Source of the DNA: Clostridia bacterium
GTDB taxonomy: Bacteria > Bacillota > Clostridia > Oscillospirales > Acutalibacteraceae
Reading direction: 5' to 3'
NCBI GenBank assembly: GCA_017624735.1
Contig: JAGAMK010000039.1
Span: 1-43,208 of the forward strand
Length of the DNA stretch: 43,208 nt
This document shows positions 1 to 8,087 of the stretch, in pieces. The notes beneath the pieces were generated by a model that was not told the origin of the DNA, did no database searches, and saw only the letters and a program-made list of their open reading frames with translations. A program made the translations under genes and the position numbers. The stretch's first letter is position 1. Each line of letters begins with the position of its first letter.

Positions 1-28
1 CAAAACGCAAAGTGCAAAGTGCAAAACG
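1..28. repeat. GCAAAA/GCAAAG-rich short tandem repeat
   Basis: The window opens with iterations of a 7-mer-like unit (GCAAAAC, GCAAAGT, GCAAAGT, GCAAAAC) followed by GTCGGAACTGCG. The same motif flanks the four-helix-bundle gene at 7616-7648 and, inverted, at 8043-8074. There the repeat is likewise followed by a GTCGGGTCTGCG-like string when read inward from the right end. This may be one edge of a related unit whose remainder lies outside the window. No gene is attached to it here. Confidence 0.6.
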
Positions 29-51
29 TCGGAACTGCGTTGCAATTATAA

Positions 52-222
52 TGCCTCCCTCTGACGAGGGAGGTGGATTTGCCGCAAGGCAAAGACGGAG
101 GGAGAGATAGTGAACAGACAAACTAACTACCCCTCAGTCAAATGCTACGCATTTGCCAGCTCCCCTTTCAGGGGAGCCGAGTATCGCCCCTACGGAGTAC
201 ATCCCGACAAACTCCAATTTAT
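52..222. repeat. Composite palindromic repeat, right part of a CCCGACAA-ended element
   Basis: Several hairpins lie head to tail. CCTCCCTC/GAGGGAGG has a TGAC loop, TTTGCC/GGCAAA follows, and CAAATG/CATTTG sits before a CTCCCCTTTCAGGGGAG palindrome. The element ends at 203-220 with CCCGACAAACTCCAATTT. That end recurs at 27753-27770 and, diverged, at 5110-5126, while its inverse recurs as the left end of similar elements. It looks like a non-coding MITE or REP-type composite. No open reading frame of note is present. Confidence 0.65.
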
Positions 223-276
223 CGAGATGAAAAATCTTTGATTTCGTAATATTTTCGTTATTTTGTAAAAAATATA

Positions 277-306
277 TTGACAAATATTGTTTATTTGTGA
301 TAAACT
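277..306 (+). promoter_or_regulatory. SigA-like promoter of the str operon
   Basis: TTGACA at 277-282 is a perfect -35 box. A TGTGATAAACT string provides a -10 region around 299-306 with 16-18 bp spacing. It precedes rpsL by about 70 bp. The leader between promoter and start codon contains a small GGAC..GTCC hairpin near 319-332. Confidence 0.65.
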
Positions 307-374
307 ATTCGAGCATGCGGACATGGGTCCGTGAATTTGTTATGCAATAAATATGTATGGGGGTGAATCAAAGA

Positions 375-797
375 ATGCCAACATTTAACCAGCTCGTTCG
401 TAACGGAAGAGAAACTCTCGTTAAAAAGTCTAAGGCTCCTGCTCTCGGTAAGGGTCTCAACTCAAAGAAGAATGTTATGACAGATAACAATTCTCCACAA
501 AAGAGAGGTGTTTGTACTGTTGTTAAGACAGATACACCTAAGAAACCTAACTCAGCTCTTAGAAAACTTGCCAGAGTTCGTCTTACAAATGGTATTGAAG
601 TTTCAGCTTACATTCCAGGCGTAGGTCACAATCTTCAGGAACACTCTGTTGTTCTTATCAGAGGCGGCCGTGTTAAGGACCTTCCTGGTGTGCGTTATCA
701 CATCATCCGTGGTACACTCGATACTCAGGGTGTTAACGGCAGAATGCAGAGCCGTTCAAAGTACGGTGCAAAGCGTCCTAAGGCAGCAAAAAAATAA
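375..797 (+). CDS. rpsL: 30S ribosomal protein S12
   Basis: This is ribosomal protein S12 of the small-subunit decoding centre, 140 residues, close to the usual length in Bacillota. The start is placed at the ATG at 375, which gives the canonical [14 protein letters not shown]-terminus, although the frame is open to 357. A GGGGGTG Shine-Dalgarno site lies 9-15 bases upstream of that ATG. The conserved [15 protein letters not shown] segment and the [12 protein letters not shown] segment are intact, and the C-terminus is basic as expected. Lysine positions linked to streptomycin resistance in other bacteria fall in the KKPNSA and PGVRYH blocks; I see the wild-type type of sequence there. It is the first gene of a classical str cluster (rpsL-rpsG-fusA-tuf) and is driven by the promoter at 277-306. 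Confidence 0.97.
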   Translation: MPTFNQLVRNGRETLVKKSKAPALGKGLNSKKNVMTDNNSPQKRGVCTVVKTDTPKKPNSALRKLARVRLTNGIEVSAYIPGVGHNLQEHSVVLIRGGRVKDLPGVRYHIIRGTLDTQGVNGRMQSRSKYGAKRPKAAKK

Positions 798-957
798 TAG
801 GTTAATGTTAAAAGACAGAATCTTCTTGTAAGGCAGTATTCTTTTTGAATATTTGTCCAACGAGAGTTTATATATAATATATATGGCTTTTCGTTGGTGC
901 CACGGGGTTTTGTCACCGAGTACCTATGATATCATTAATATGAAGGAGGGAAGCGCA
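798..957 (+). promoter_or_regulatory. Structured rpsL-rpsG intergenic leader
   Basis: This 160-base gap contains a long-range CCAACGA (857-863) / TCGTTGG (891-897) pairing around a TATATATAATATATAT loop. It is followed at once by a GGTG..CACC pairing that runs to about 918. A weak AGAAT/ATTCT hairpin followed by a short T-run lies at 819-846. In Escherichia coli the S12-S7 intergenic region is the site of S7 autoregulation; a comparable role here is inference. The rpsG Shine-Dalgarno AAGGAGGG closes the region at 943-950. Confidence 0.35.
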
Positions 958-1428
958 GTGCCAAGAAGAGGCCAGATTGCAAAACGTGATGTTTTGCCAG
1001 ATCCGCTTTATAATTCAAAGCTTGTAACAAGACTTATCAACAGCGTTATGTTAGACGGTAAGAAGGGCGTTGCTCAGAAAATCGTTTACGGTGCATTCGA
1101 CATCATCGCTGAAAAAACAGGCAAGGAAGCTCTCGAAGTTTTCGATGCCGCTATGGAAAATGTAATGCCAGTTCTCGAGTGTAAAGCTCGTCGTATCGGT
1201 GGTGCAACATACCAGGTTCCAATGGATGTTCGTCCAGAAAGACGTCAGACACTCGGTCTTCGTTGGATTACTCTCTACGCTCGTCAGCGTTCAGAAAGAA
1301 CAATGAAGGAAAGACTTGCTAACGAAATTCTTGATGCTATCAACTCACAGGGCGGAGCATTCAAGAAGAAGGAAGAAATGCACAGAATGGCAGAAGCAAA
1401 CAAAGCTTTCGCACATTTCAGATGGTAA
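958..1428 (+). CDS. rpsG: 30S ribosomal protein S7
   Basis: S7 initiates assembly of the 30S head and contacts the E-site tRNA. The chosen start is the GTG at 958, because it gives the canonical [17 protein letters not shown]-terminus and exactly 156 residues, the standard length. It also sits 7 bases after a perfect AAGGAGGG site. The frame is open to 853, but that extension has no family counterpart. Recognisable blocks are [39 protein letters not shown] and the ETIL-like [19 protein letters not shown] near the end. The C-terminus AFAHFRW is typical. fusA follows after 27 bases. Confidence 0.97.
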   Translation: MPRRGQIAKRDVLPDPLYNSKLVTRLINSVMLDGKKGVAQKIVYGAFDIIAEKTGKEALEVFDAAMENVMPVLECKARRIGGATYQVPMDVRPERRQTLGLRWITLYARQRSERTMKERLANEILDAINSQGGAFKKKEEMHRMAEANKAFAHFRW

Positions 1429-1455
1429 TTTTTTAGAGACATTTAGGAGGATATT

Positions 1456-3534
1456 ATGCCAAGAAAAGTATCTCTTGAACAAACAAGAAATATTGGTATC
1501 ATGGCTCATATCGACGCTGGTAAAACAACTACTACAGAAAGAATTCTTTTCTATACTGGTGTTAACCATAAGCTCGGTGAGACTCATGACGGTTCAGCTA
1601 CAATGGACTGGATGGCTCAGGAGCAGGAACGTGGTATCACAATCACATCTGCTGCTACAACATGTTTCTGGAAAGACCATCGTATCAATATCATCGACAC
1701 TCCCGGACACGTTGACTTCACTGTTGAAGTTCAGCGTTCACTCCGCGTTCTTGACGGTTCTGTAACTGTTCTTTGCGCAAAGGGTGGTGTTGAGCCTCAG
1801 TCTGAAACTGTATGGCGTCAGGCTGACGAATACAAAGTTCCTAGAATGATTTACGTTAACAAAATGGACATTTTAGGTGCTAACTTCTACCGTGTTCTTG
1901 ACATGGTTAAAGAAAGATTTAACTGTAACGCAGTTCCAATTCAGCTCCCAATCGGTGAGGAAAGCTCATTCAAGGGAATCATCGACCTTATCAACAACAA
2001 TGCTATTATGTATTATGATGATATGGGTAAAGATGTTCGTATTGAAGAAATCCCTGCTGATATGGTTGACAAGGCTGCAGAGTATCGTAACAACCTTATC
2101 GAAGCAGTTGCTGAACTCGATGAGGAACTTATGATGAAATATTTTGACGGTGAAGAACTCACAGTTGAAGAAATCAAGAGCGTTATCCGTAAGGCTACTC
2201 TTACAAACGAAATCGTTCCAATTTGCTGTGGTACATCTTACCGTAACAAGGGTGTTCAGCCACTCCTAGACGCTATCGTAGACTTCATGCCTGCTCCAAC
2301 AGATATCGAAGCTATTAAGGGTATCAACCCAGATACAGAAGAGGAAGAAGTTAGACATTCTTCAGACGATGAGCCATTTGCAGCTCTCGCATTCAAGATT
2401 GCTAACGACCCATTCGTTGGTACACTTTGTTTCTTCCGTGTATATTCAGGTACAGTTAATGCTGGTACATCTGTTTATAACACAGTTAAAGACAACAAAG
2501 AAAGAATGGGACGTATTCTTCAGATGCACGCTAACCACCGTGAAGACCTTGATACAGTTTATGCTGGTGATATCGCTGCAGTTGTTGGTCTTAAGAACAC
2601 AACAACAGGTGATACTCTCTGTGATGAGAAACACCCAATTATCCTTGAATCAATGAACTTCCCAGAACCAGTTATCAGCGTTGCTATCGAACCAAAAACA
2701 AAAGCTGGTCAGGAAAAAATGGGTATCGCACTTTCAAAACTTGTTGCAGAAGACCCAACATTCCGTAGCTATACAGATGAAGAAACAGGTCAGACAATTA
2801 TCGCTGGTATGGGTGAACTTCACCTTGAAATCATCGTTGACAGACTTCTTCGTGAATTCAAAGTTGAAGCAAACGTAGGTAAACCACAGGTTGCTTACAG
2901 AGAAACAATCCGTACAGCTTCATCTTCTGACACAAAATATGCTCGTCAGTCAGGTGGTAAAGGTCAGTATGGTCACGTTAAGATTAATATTGAACCAAAC
3001 CCAGATGGCGGTTACGAGTTTGTAAACAACATCGTTGGTGGTGCTATTCCTAAGGAATACCACAAAGCTGTTGACGACGGTATTCAGGGTGCTATGCAGT
3101 CTGGTGTACTTGCAGGTTACAGCGTTGTTGACGTAAAGGTTACTCTTTACGATGGTTCATACCACGAAGTTGACTCTTCTGAAATGGCATTTAAGATTGC
3201 CGGTTCTATGGCATTCAAAGATGCTGCTAAGAAGGCAAATCCTGTTATCCTTGAACCAATCATGAAGGTTGTTGTTATCACTCCTGAAGAATATATGGGT
3301 GATGTTATCGGTGACCTTAACTCACGTCGTGGCGAAATCCAGGGCTTTGAGGACCGTTCAGGTGTTAAACAGATTAACGCAAGAGTTCCTCTTTCAGAAA
3401 TGTTCGGTTACGCAACTGACCTTCGTTCAAAGACACAGGGTCGTGGTCAGTATGTAATGGAACCAGACGGATACAAAGAGGTTCCAAAATCAATTTCAGA
3501 ATCAATTATTTCTGAAAGAAGCAAGAGAGACTAA
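1456..3534 (+). CDS. fusA: Elongation factor G
   Basis: This is the translocase GTPase that moves tRNA-mRNA on the ribosome and also works in ribosome recycling. It has 692 residues, full length for EF-G. The P-loop [19 protein letters not shown] is at about residues 17-35. Switch [22 protein letters not shown] and the NKMD guanine-specificity motif are intact. Domain II through domain V follow in normal order, with the conserved [11 protein letters not shown] in domain IV and [10 protein letters not shown] in domain V. The start has an AGGAGG site 8 bases upstream. It is co-transcribed with rpsL-rpsG. There is no sign of a truncated or paralogous (TetM-like) form: the N-terminal [14 protein letters not shown] and the overall length match housekeeping EF-G. 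Confidence 0.97.
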   Translation: MPRKVSLEQTRNIGIMAHIDAGKTTTTERILFYTGVNHKLGETHDGSATMDWMAQEQERGITITSAATTCFWKDHRINIIDTPGHVDFTVEVQRSLRVLDGSVTVLCAKGGVEPQSETVWRQADEYKVPRMIYVNKMDILGANFYRVLDMVKERFNCNAVPIQLPIGEESSFKGIIDLINNNAIMYYDDMGKDVRIEEIPADMVDKAAEYRNNLIEAVAELDEELMMKYFDGEELTVEEIKSVIRKATLTNEIVPICCGTSYRNKGVQPLLDAIVDFMPAPTDIEAIKGINPDTEEEEVRHSSDDEPFAALAFKIANDPFVGTLCFFRVYSGTVNAGTSVYNTVKDNKERMGRILQMHANHREDLDTVYAGDIAAVVGLKNTTTGDTLCDEKHPIILESMNFPEPVISVAIEPKTKAGQEKMGIALSKLVAEDPTFRSYTDEETGQTIIAGMGELHLEIIVDRLLREFKVEANVGKPQVAYRETIRTASSSDTKYARQSGGKGQYGHVKINIEPNPDGGYEFVNNIVGGAIPKEYHKAVDDGIQGAMQSGVLAGYSVVDVKVTLYDGSYHEVDSSEMAFKIAGSMAFKDAAKKANPVILEPIMKVVVITPEEYMGDVIGDLNSRRGEIQGFEDRSGVKQINARVPLSEMFGYATDLRSKTQGRGQYVMEPDGYKEVPKSISESIISERSKRD

Positions 3535-3552
3535 TTATTTCTCGTAAAAGAC

Positions 3553-3581
3553 TTGAAATTTCTCAAGTTTATTGATACAAT
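3553..3581 (+). promoter_or_regulatory. Promoter of tuf
   Basis: TTGAAA at 3553-3558, a 17-bp spacer and TACAAT at 3576-3581 form a good SigA-type promoter in the fusA-tuf gap. The -35 box is part of a CTTGA..TCAAG palindrome (3552-3567) and the -10 overlaps a GATAC..GTATC palindrome (3574-3588). tuf can therefore be expressed independently of the str operon. Confidence 0.6.
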
Positions 3582-3633
3582 AAGTATCGCAATAATTTGT
3601 AAATATTTTCAAAAATAAAGGGAGGAAATTCCA

Positions 3634-4830
3634 ATGGCAAAGGCAAAATTTGAAAGAACCAAACCACACGTTAATATTGGTACTATCGGTCACGTTGACC
3701 ACGGTAAGACAACATTAACAGCTGCTATCACAAAGACACTCGCTTCTAAGGGTCAGGCTGACTTCGTTGATTATGCAAACATCGATAAGGCTCCTGAAGA
3801 AAGAGAAAGAGGTATTACAATCAACACAGCTCACGTTGAGTACGAGACAGAATCACGTCACTATGCTCACGTTGACTGCCCAGGCCACGCTGACTATATC
3901 AAGAACATGATTACAGGTGCTGCTCAGATGGACGGTGCTATCCTTGTTATCGCTTCTACAGATGGTCCTATGGCTCAGACAAAAGAACACCTTCTTCTTG
4001 CTCGTCAGGTTGGCGTTCCTTACATCATCGTTTTCATGAACAAAGTTGACCAAGTTGACGACGAAGAACTTCTTGAACTCGTTGAAATGGAAATCCGTGA
4101 AACTCTTGATGAGTACGAATTCCCAGGCGATGATACACCAATCATCAAGGGTTCAGCTCTTAAAGCTCTTGAAGCATCATCAGCTGATGACCCAGCTTGC
4201 GCTTGCATTTGGGAACTCATGGCTGCAGTTGACAGCTACATCCCAACTCCAGACCGTAAAGCAGACCAGCCATTCCTTATGCCTGTTGAAGACGTTTTCA
4301 CAATCACAGGTCGTGGTACAGTTGCTACAGGTAGAGTTGAAAGAGGTCAGCTCAGAACTTCTGAAGAAGTTGAAATCGTTGGTCTTACAGACGAAAGAAG
4401 AAAGACAGTTGTTACTGGTATCGAAATGTTCAGAAAACTCCTTGACTACGCAGAAGCAGGCGATAACATCGGTGCTCTTCTTCGTGGTGTTCAGAGAAGT
4501 GAAATCGAACGTGGCCAGGTTCTTGCTAAACCAGGCACAATCAACCCACACACAAAGTTCTCAGGTCAGGTTTACGTTTTGACAAAGGATGAAGGCGGCC
4601 GTCATACTCCTTTCTTCAACAACTACAGACCTCAGTTCTATTTCAGAACAACAGACGTTACAGGTACAATTTCTCTTCCAGCAGGTACAGAAATGTGTAT
4701 GCCTGGTGACAACGTTGTTATGGACGTTGAACTCATCACTCCTATCGCTATCGAAGAAGGTCTTCGTTTCGCTATCCGTGAAGGCGGTAGAACAGTTGGT
4801 TCAGGTGTTGTTACAAAGATTAACGAATAA
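3634..4830 (+). CDS. tuf: Elongation factor Tu
   Basis: EF-Tu is the GTPase that delivers aminoacyl-tRNA to the ribosome, 398 residues, normal length. The P-loop [19 protein letters not shown] is near residues 18-36. The switch regions [17 protein letters not shown] and [26 protein letters not shown] are classical, and the NKVD specificity motif is intact. Domains 2 and 3 are complete and end with the usual [12 protein letters not shown] signature. The start ATG has a GGGAGG site 8 bases before it. Codon use is strongly biased, as for a highly expressed gene. It is followed by a strong intrinsic terminator at 4854-4881, so it ends the cluster. Confidence 0.97.
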   Translation: MAKAKFERTKPHVNIGTIGHVDHGKTTLTAAITKTLASKGQADFVDYANIDKAPEERERGITINTAHVEYETESRHYAHVDCPGHADYIKNMITGAAQMDGAILVIASTDGPMAQTKEHLLLARQVGVPYIIVFMNKVDQVDDEELLELVEMEIRETLDEYEFPGDDTPIIKGSALKALEASSADDPACACIWELMAAVDSYIPTPDRKADQPFLMPVEDVFTITGRGTVATGRVERGQLRTSEEVEIVGLTDERRKTVVTGIEMFRKLLDYAEAGDNIGALLRGVQRSEIERGQVLAKPGTINPHTKFSGQVYVLTKDEGGRHTPFFNNYRPQFYFRTTDVTGTISLPAGTEMCMPGDNVVMDVELITPIAIEEGLRFAIREGGRTVGSGVVTKINE

Positions 4831-4853
4831 TTCCTGATTATTCAACAATTTAT

Positions 4854-4881
4854 GCTCCATCCGAAAGGGTGGAGCTTTTTT
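4854..4881 (+). terminator. Intrinsic terminator after tuf
   Basis: A 9-bp stem GCTCCATCC / GGGTGGAGC closes a GAAA tetraloop and runs straight into TTTTTT. Confidence 0.9.
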
Positions 4882-4931
4882 CATTTTTATCAATATGGTA
4901 ACTTTTAATGAATAGACTTGCCTTGCAAAAT

Positions 4932-5126
4932 AAAATTTGTCGGGGTCTTTGACTTAATCTTTTTTCGGCTCCCTCTGACGAGGGAGCTGTCTGCGAAGCA
5001 GACTGAGGGAGAGATTTAATAAACGAACAAGTCTATCTCTCCCTCCGTCACTCGCTATGCTCGTGCCACCTCCCTCGTCAGAGGGAGGCAAGGTCACGTC
5101 ATTCAATCATCCCTATAAACTCCAAT
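4932..5126. repeat. Composite palindromic element with TTGTCGGG-type ends
   Basis: The left end AAAATTTGTCGGGG (4932-4945) and the degenerate right end CCCTATAAACTCCAATT (5110-5126) are imperfect inverted repeats of the family seen at 203-220 and 27622-27771. Inside are GCTCCCTC-TGAC-GAGGGAGC (4968-4987), GTCTGC-GAA-GCAGAC, and a mirrored CCTCCCTC-GTCA-GAGGGAGG near 5081-5100. It accounts for most of the 390-base gap between tuf and the DUF896 gene. It has no coding potential. Confidence 0.65.
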
Positions 5127-5161
5127 TCATCGATGAAATTAATGTGATAAGATATAAATTG

Positions 5162-5190
5162 TTGACTATATATTAAAAATGTTCTATACT
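5162..5190 (+). promoter_or_regulatory. Promoter of the DUF896 gene
   Basis: TTGACT (5162-5167), a 17-bp spacer and TATACT (5185-5190) lie 33 bases upstream of the start codon at 5223. Confidence 0.7.
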
Positions 5191-5222
5191 ATACAAGCAA
5201 TAAAAACAAAGGAACGTATAAA

Positions 5223-5435
5223 ATGGAACAGAAAAAAATCGACAGAATAAATGAACTTGCAAAGAAAATGAAAACAGTTGGACTTACCGAAGAAGAAAAG
5301 GCTGAGCAAGCAGTTTTACGTCGTGAATATATCGACAGTTTTAAACGTAGCCTTACAGGTCAACTGGATAATATGTATATTGTTGACGAAAAAGGTAATA
5401 AAACAAAAGTAGAACGTAAAGGCAATAAAAAATAA
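5223..5435 (+). CDS. DUF896 family small protein (YnzC-like)
   Basis: A 70-residue soluble protein, highly charged. The stretch [21 protein letters not shown], followed by [19 protein letters not shown], matches the conserved two-helix hairpin of the DUF896 family, whose Bacillus member is YnzC. The biochemical role of this family is not established. The tail [13 protein letters not shown] is very basic and could contact nucleic acid, which is inference only. It is a monocistronic gene with its own promoter (5162-5190) and a hairpin terminator at 5488-5526. The ribosome site (AAAGGAAC, about 12 bases before ATG) is only moderately good. Confidence 0.85.
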   Translation: MEQKKIDRINELAKKMKTVGLTEEEKAEQAVLRREYIDSFKRSLTGQLDNMYIVDEKGNKTKVERKGNKK

Positions 5436-5480
5436 TTTGCAGGAAAATTGAATATCTTGGGGTATTGATAACTCAATAAC

Positions 5481-5526
5481 TTGACTAAACCGCTAAATGT
5501 AGTGTATAATATTTAGTGGTTTATTT
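5481..5526 (+). terminator. Hairpin terminator overlapping a promoter-like sequence
   Basis: An 11-bp stem AACCGCTAAAT (5488-5498) / ATTTAGTGGTT (5511-5521) runs into TATTTTTAT and would terminate the DUF896 transcript. The same bases also contain TTGACT (5481-5486) and TATAAT (5505-5510) at 18-bp spacing, which would be a promoter for the topoisomerase operon starting at 5624. Confidence 0.6.
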
Positions 5527-5534
5527 TTATACTT

Positions 5535-5580
5535 GGCTCTCCTGAAAGGGGAGCTGTCTGCGGAGCAGACTGAGGGGTTT
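5535..5580. repeat. Short palindromic repeat (CTCC..GGAG and GTCTGC..GCAGAC hairpins)
   Basis: GGCTCTCC-TGAA-AGGGGAGC is followed by GTCTGC-GGA-GCAGAC and TGAGGGG. It is the same palindromic core found in the larger composite elements at 52-222, 4932-5126 and 43069-43208, here without the TTGTCGGG ends. It lies in the 5' leader of the topoisomerase operon. Confidence 0.65.
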
Positions 5581-5623
5581 GTTCAACTGCTCACAATAAA
5601 TTCCTGTTAAGGAGTAAAATCTT

Positions 5624-7612
5624 ATGGCAAAAAAAGCATCTTACGGTAACGAAAGTATTTCACAATTAAAAGGCGCTGACAGAGTTCGTAAACGTCCTGC
5701 CGTTATTTTCGGTTCGGATGGTATTGAGGGTTGCGAACACGCAGTTTTTGAGATTCTTTCTAACTCTATCGACGAAGCAAGAGAGGGCTATGGCGACAAA
5801 ATCGTTGTAACTCGTTATCTTGACGGTTCAATCGAAATTCAGGACTTTGGTCGTGGTCTTCCCGTTGATTATAACAAGAAGGAAGACAGATACAACTGGG
5901 AACTTGTTTTCTGCGAACTTTACGCAGGTAGTAAGTATAATACAAATGATGCAAACGGAAGCTATGAGTATTCTTTGGGACTTAATGGCTTGGGCCTTTG
6001 TGCAACACAGTATTCATCTGAGTATATGGATGCAGAAGTGCATAAGGACGGATATAAATATAATCTTCACTTTGAAAAAGGTGAAATTGCAGGAGAAATG
6101 CAAAAAGAACCTTATAACAAGAAAGATACAGGTACTCGTATCCGTTGGAAGCCTGACCTTAAAGTTTTTACTGACATCAATATTCCGCTTGAATACTATC
6201 AAGAAACAATTAAACGTCAGTCAGTTGTCAATCAGGGCATTAAATTCATCCTTAAAAATCAGATTTCGGGCAATAGTTTTGAAACTTTTGAATATGTTTA
6301 TGAAAATGGTATTACTGACTATGTAAAGGAACTTGCTAACGGTACAGAAATGTCATCAGTTCAATTCTGGTCAAGCGAAAGAGTTGGTCGTGACCGTGCC
6401 GATATGAAGGATTATAAGGTTAAACTTACCGCATCAGTATGTTTTTCCAATAAAGTTCAGGCAAAGGAATATTACCACAATTCAAGTTTCCTTGAACACG
6501 GTGGTGCACCTGAAAAAGCATTCAGAAATGCCTTTGTGTATCAAATTGATAATTACCTTAAAACAAACGGAAAATATGTTAAGAGTGATGCTAAAATCAC
6601 TTATCAGGATGTTGAGGATTGCTTGATTTTGGTTGTTTCTTCATTCTCAACACAGACATCCTACGAAAATCAGACAAAAAAGGCTATTACAAATAAATTT
6701 ATTCAAGAGGCAATGACAGATTTCTTCCGTCAGCAACTTGAAATCTACTTCCTTGAAAACAAACTTGACGCAGATAAGATTACAAATCAGGTGCTTATCA
6801 ATATGCGTTCAAGAATTAAAGCAGAAAGCACAAGAATTAACATTAAAAAGACTTTACAGTCAAGTAACGATATGACTTCTCGTGTTGAAAAATTTGTTGA
6901 CTGTCGTAGCCGTGATGTTAATGAAAGAGAAATCTTCATAGTAGAGGGTGATTCTGCTCTTGGTGCTTGTAAGCAGGCTCGTGACTCATCTTTCCAGGCA
7001 ATTATTCCTGTCCGTGGTAAGATTCTCAACTGTTTAAAGAGTGAATACGATAAGATTTTCAAAAGTGATATCATCGTTGACCTTATAAAAGTTCTCGGCT
7101 GTGGCGTTGAGGTTAATTCTAAAAAGAGTAAAGATGTATCTTCATTCAATATTGACGATTTAAGATGGAATAAAGTTATTATCTGTACCGATGCCGATGT
7201 TGACGGTTTCCAAATTAGAACACTTATTCTCACAATGATTTACAGACTTATGCCAACTCTTATCAAGGAAGGCAAGGTTTATATTGCAGAATCACCACTT
7301 TATGAAGTCCGTTACAAGGACGAAACTTGGTTCTGCTATACAGAAAAAGAAAAGGCTGATGTTTTGGCTGAACTTGGTAATGTTAAATATACAATTCAGC
7401 GTTCAAAGGGTCTTGGTGAAAATGATGCCGATATGATGTGGCTTACAACTATGAACCCCAAAACACGTCGTTTGATTAAAATTGAGCCTGATTATAGTCC
7501 TGAAGCAGTTGCAGAGAAATTTGACCTGCTTTTAGGTGATAATCTTCAAGGAAGAAAAGACCATATTGCCGAAAATGGTTATATGTACATTGACTTGGCT
7601 GATATTTCATAA
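5624..7612 (+). CDS. Divergent type IIA DNA topoisomerase subunit B (GyrB/ParE family)
   Basis: This is an ATPase/TOPRIM subunit of a type IIA topoisomerase, 662 residues, the size of a ParE or Gram-positive GyrB. The GHKL ATPase is recognisable: N-box E43..N47 in FEILSNSIDEA, G1 box D74-FGRG, and a lid with SLGLNGLGLCATQYSS (about 117-132), where housekeeping enzymes have SGGLHGVG. The TOPRIM motifs are intact: EGDSA with E441, PVRGKILN, and the DADVD triad D523, D525, D527. The C-terminal QRSKGLGENDADMMWLTTMN is the usual tail motif. The lid and transducer regions are clearly unlike ordinary GyrB or ParE, so I regard it as a divergent paralogue rather than the main gyrase. Its partner A subunit starts at 8088. 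A strong AAGGAG site precedes the ATG. Confidence 0.85.
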   Translation: MAKKASYGNESISQLKGADRVRKRPAVIFGSDGIEGCEHAVFEILSNSIDEAREGYGDKIVVTRYLDGSIEIQDFGRGLPVDYNKKEDRYNWELVFCELYAGSKYNTNDANGSYEYSLGLNGLGLCATQYSSEYMDAEVHKDGYKYNLHFEKGEIAGEMQKEPYNKKDTGTRIRWKPDLKVFTDINIPLEYYQETIKRQSVVNQGIKFILKNQISGNSFETFEYVYENGITDYVKELANGTEMSSVQFWSSERVGRDRADMKDYKVKLTASVCFSNKVQAKEYYHNSSFLEHGGAPEKAFRNAFVYQIDNYLKTNGKYVKSDAKITYQDVEDCLILVVSSFSTQTSYENQTKKAITNKFIQEAMTDFFRQQLEIYFLENKLDADKITNQVLINMRSRIKAESTRINIKKTLQSSNDMTSRVEKFVDCRSRDVNEREIFIVEGDSALGACKQARDSSFQAIIPVRGKILNCLKSEYDKIFKSDIIVDLIKVLGCGVEVNSKKSKDVSSFNIDDLRWNKVIICTDADVDGFQIRTLILTMIYRLMPTLIKEGKVYIAESPLYEVRYKDETWFCYTEKEKADVLAELGNVKYTIQRSKGLGENDADMMWLTTMNPKTRRLIKIEPDYSPEAVAEKFDLLLGDNLQGRKDHIAENGYMYIDLADIS

Positions 7613-7615
7613 TAG

Positions 7616-8074
7616 AATGCAAAACTCAAAGTGCAAAGCGCAAAATGACGTAGGAGACCTAATATGAATGATAATATTATAGAAAATAAAAGTTTCCAAT
7701 TTGCAATTAGGATGGTTAATCTATATAAGCATTTAACACTTGAAAAGAAAGAATATGTAATGTCAAAACAGCTTTTAAGGTGCGGAACAAGTGTAGGTGC
7801 AAATGTTGCAGAAGGGGAACGAGGTCAGACTAAAGCAGATTTTTATTATAAAATGAGTATTGCATTAAAAGAAGCAAACGAAACATATTATTGGTTGCGA
7901 TTGTTACATGAAACTAACTATTTATCAGAAAAGGAATTTGTTTCTTTGGAAACAGATTTAAAAGAAATAATCGCATTGCTAATAGCAATATGCAAAACAA
8001 CGCAGGAAAATCAAGATTTATAAATAAGCGTCGCAGACCCGACACTTTGCGTTTTGCATTTTGCATTTTGCATT
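7616..8074. mobile_element. Candidate cassette: four-helix-bundle gene between inverted GCAAAA-rich repeats
   Basis: The left edge 7616-7648 reads AATGCAAAACTCAAAGTGC and continues with GCAAAGC and GCAAAAT units. The right edge 8043-8074, read inward on the minus strand, starts AATGCAAAATGCAAAATGC and continues with GCAAAAC and GCAAAGT. They are imperfect inverted repeats about 32 bp long around a single 119-codon gene. The unit sits exactly between the stop codon of the topoisomerase B gene and the AAGGAG ribosome site of the A gene. This looks like an insertion into an existing operon. No transposase or integrase is present, so how it would move is unknown. Confidence 0.5.
7664..8023 (+). 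CDS. Four-helix-bundle protein of the S23/IVP family
   Basis: A 119-residue all-helical protein. The conserved core is SKQLLRCGTSVGANVAEGER followed by FYYKMSIALKEANETYYWL and LLHETNYLS. This is the signature of the family first described as products of intervening sequences in 23S rRNA genes (four helix bundle, TIGR02436/PF05635 type), and structurally related to the Avd protein of diversity-generating retroelements. The molecular function of stand-alone members is not known. Here it is not in an rRNA gene: it lies between two topoisomerase genes, in the same orientation, flanked by inverted GCAAAA-rich repeats. A TAGGAGA site 6-12 bases upstream supports the start at 7664. Its base composition is more AT-rich than that of its neighbours, in keeping with acquisition. 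Confidence 0.88.
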   Translation: MNDNIIENKSFQFAIRMVNLYKHLTLEKKEYVMSKQLLRCGTSVGANVAEGERGQTKADFYYKMSIALKEANETYYWLRLLHETNYLSEKEFVSLETDLKEIIALLIAICKTTQENQDL

Positions 8075-8087
8075 AAGGAGATAAATT

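Noticed and set aside
357-374. Longer rpsL start six codons upstream
   Set aside because: The extension includes the Shine-Dalgarno sequence itself and the canonical S12 N-terminus starts at 375.
853-957. Longer rpsG reading frame starting at 853
   Set aside because: The extra residues come from the structured leader; the GTG at 958 has a perfect ribosome site and gives the standard 156-residue S7.
4180-4551. A 123-codon minus-strand frame inside tuf, and similar long frames opposite fusA, the topoisomerase A gene and flavoprotein genes
   Set aside because: These are shadows caused by strong codon bias of the real genes; none has a ribosome site or family resemblance.
7664-8023. A diversity-generating retroelement around the Avd-like four-helix protein
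   Set aside because: No reverse transcriptase, template repeat or variable repeat is present in the window.
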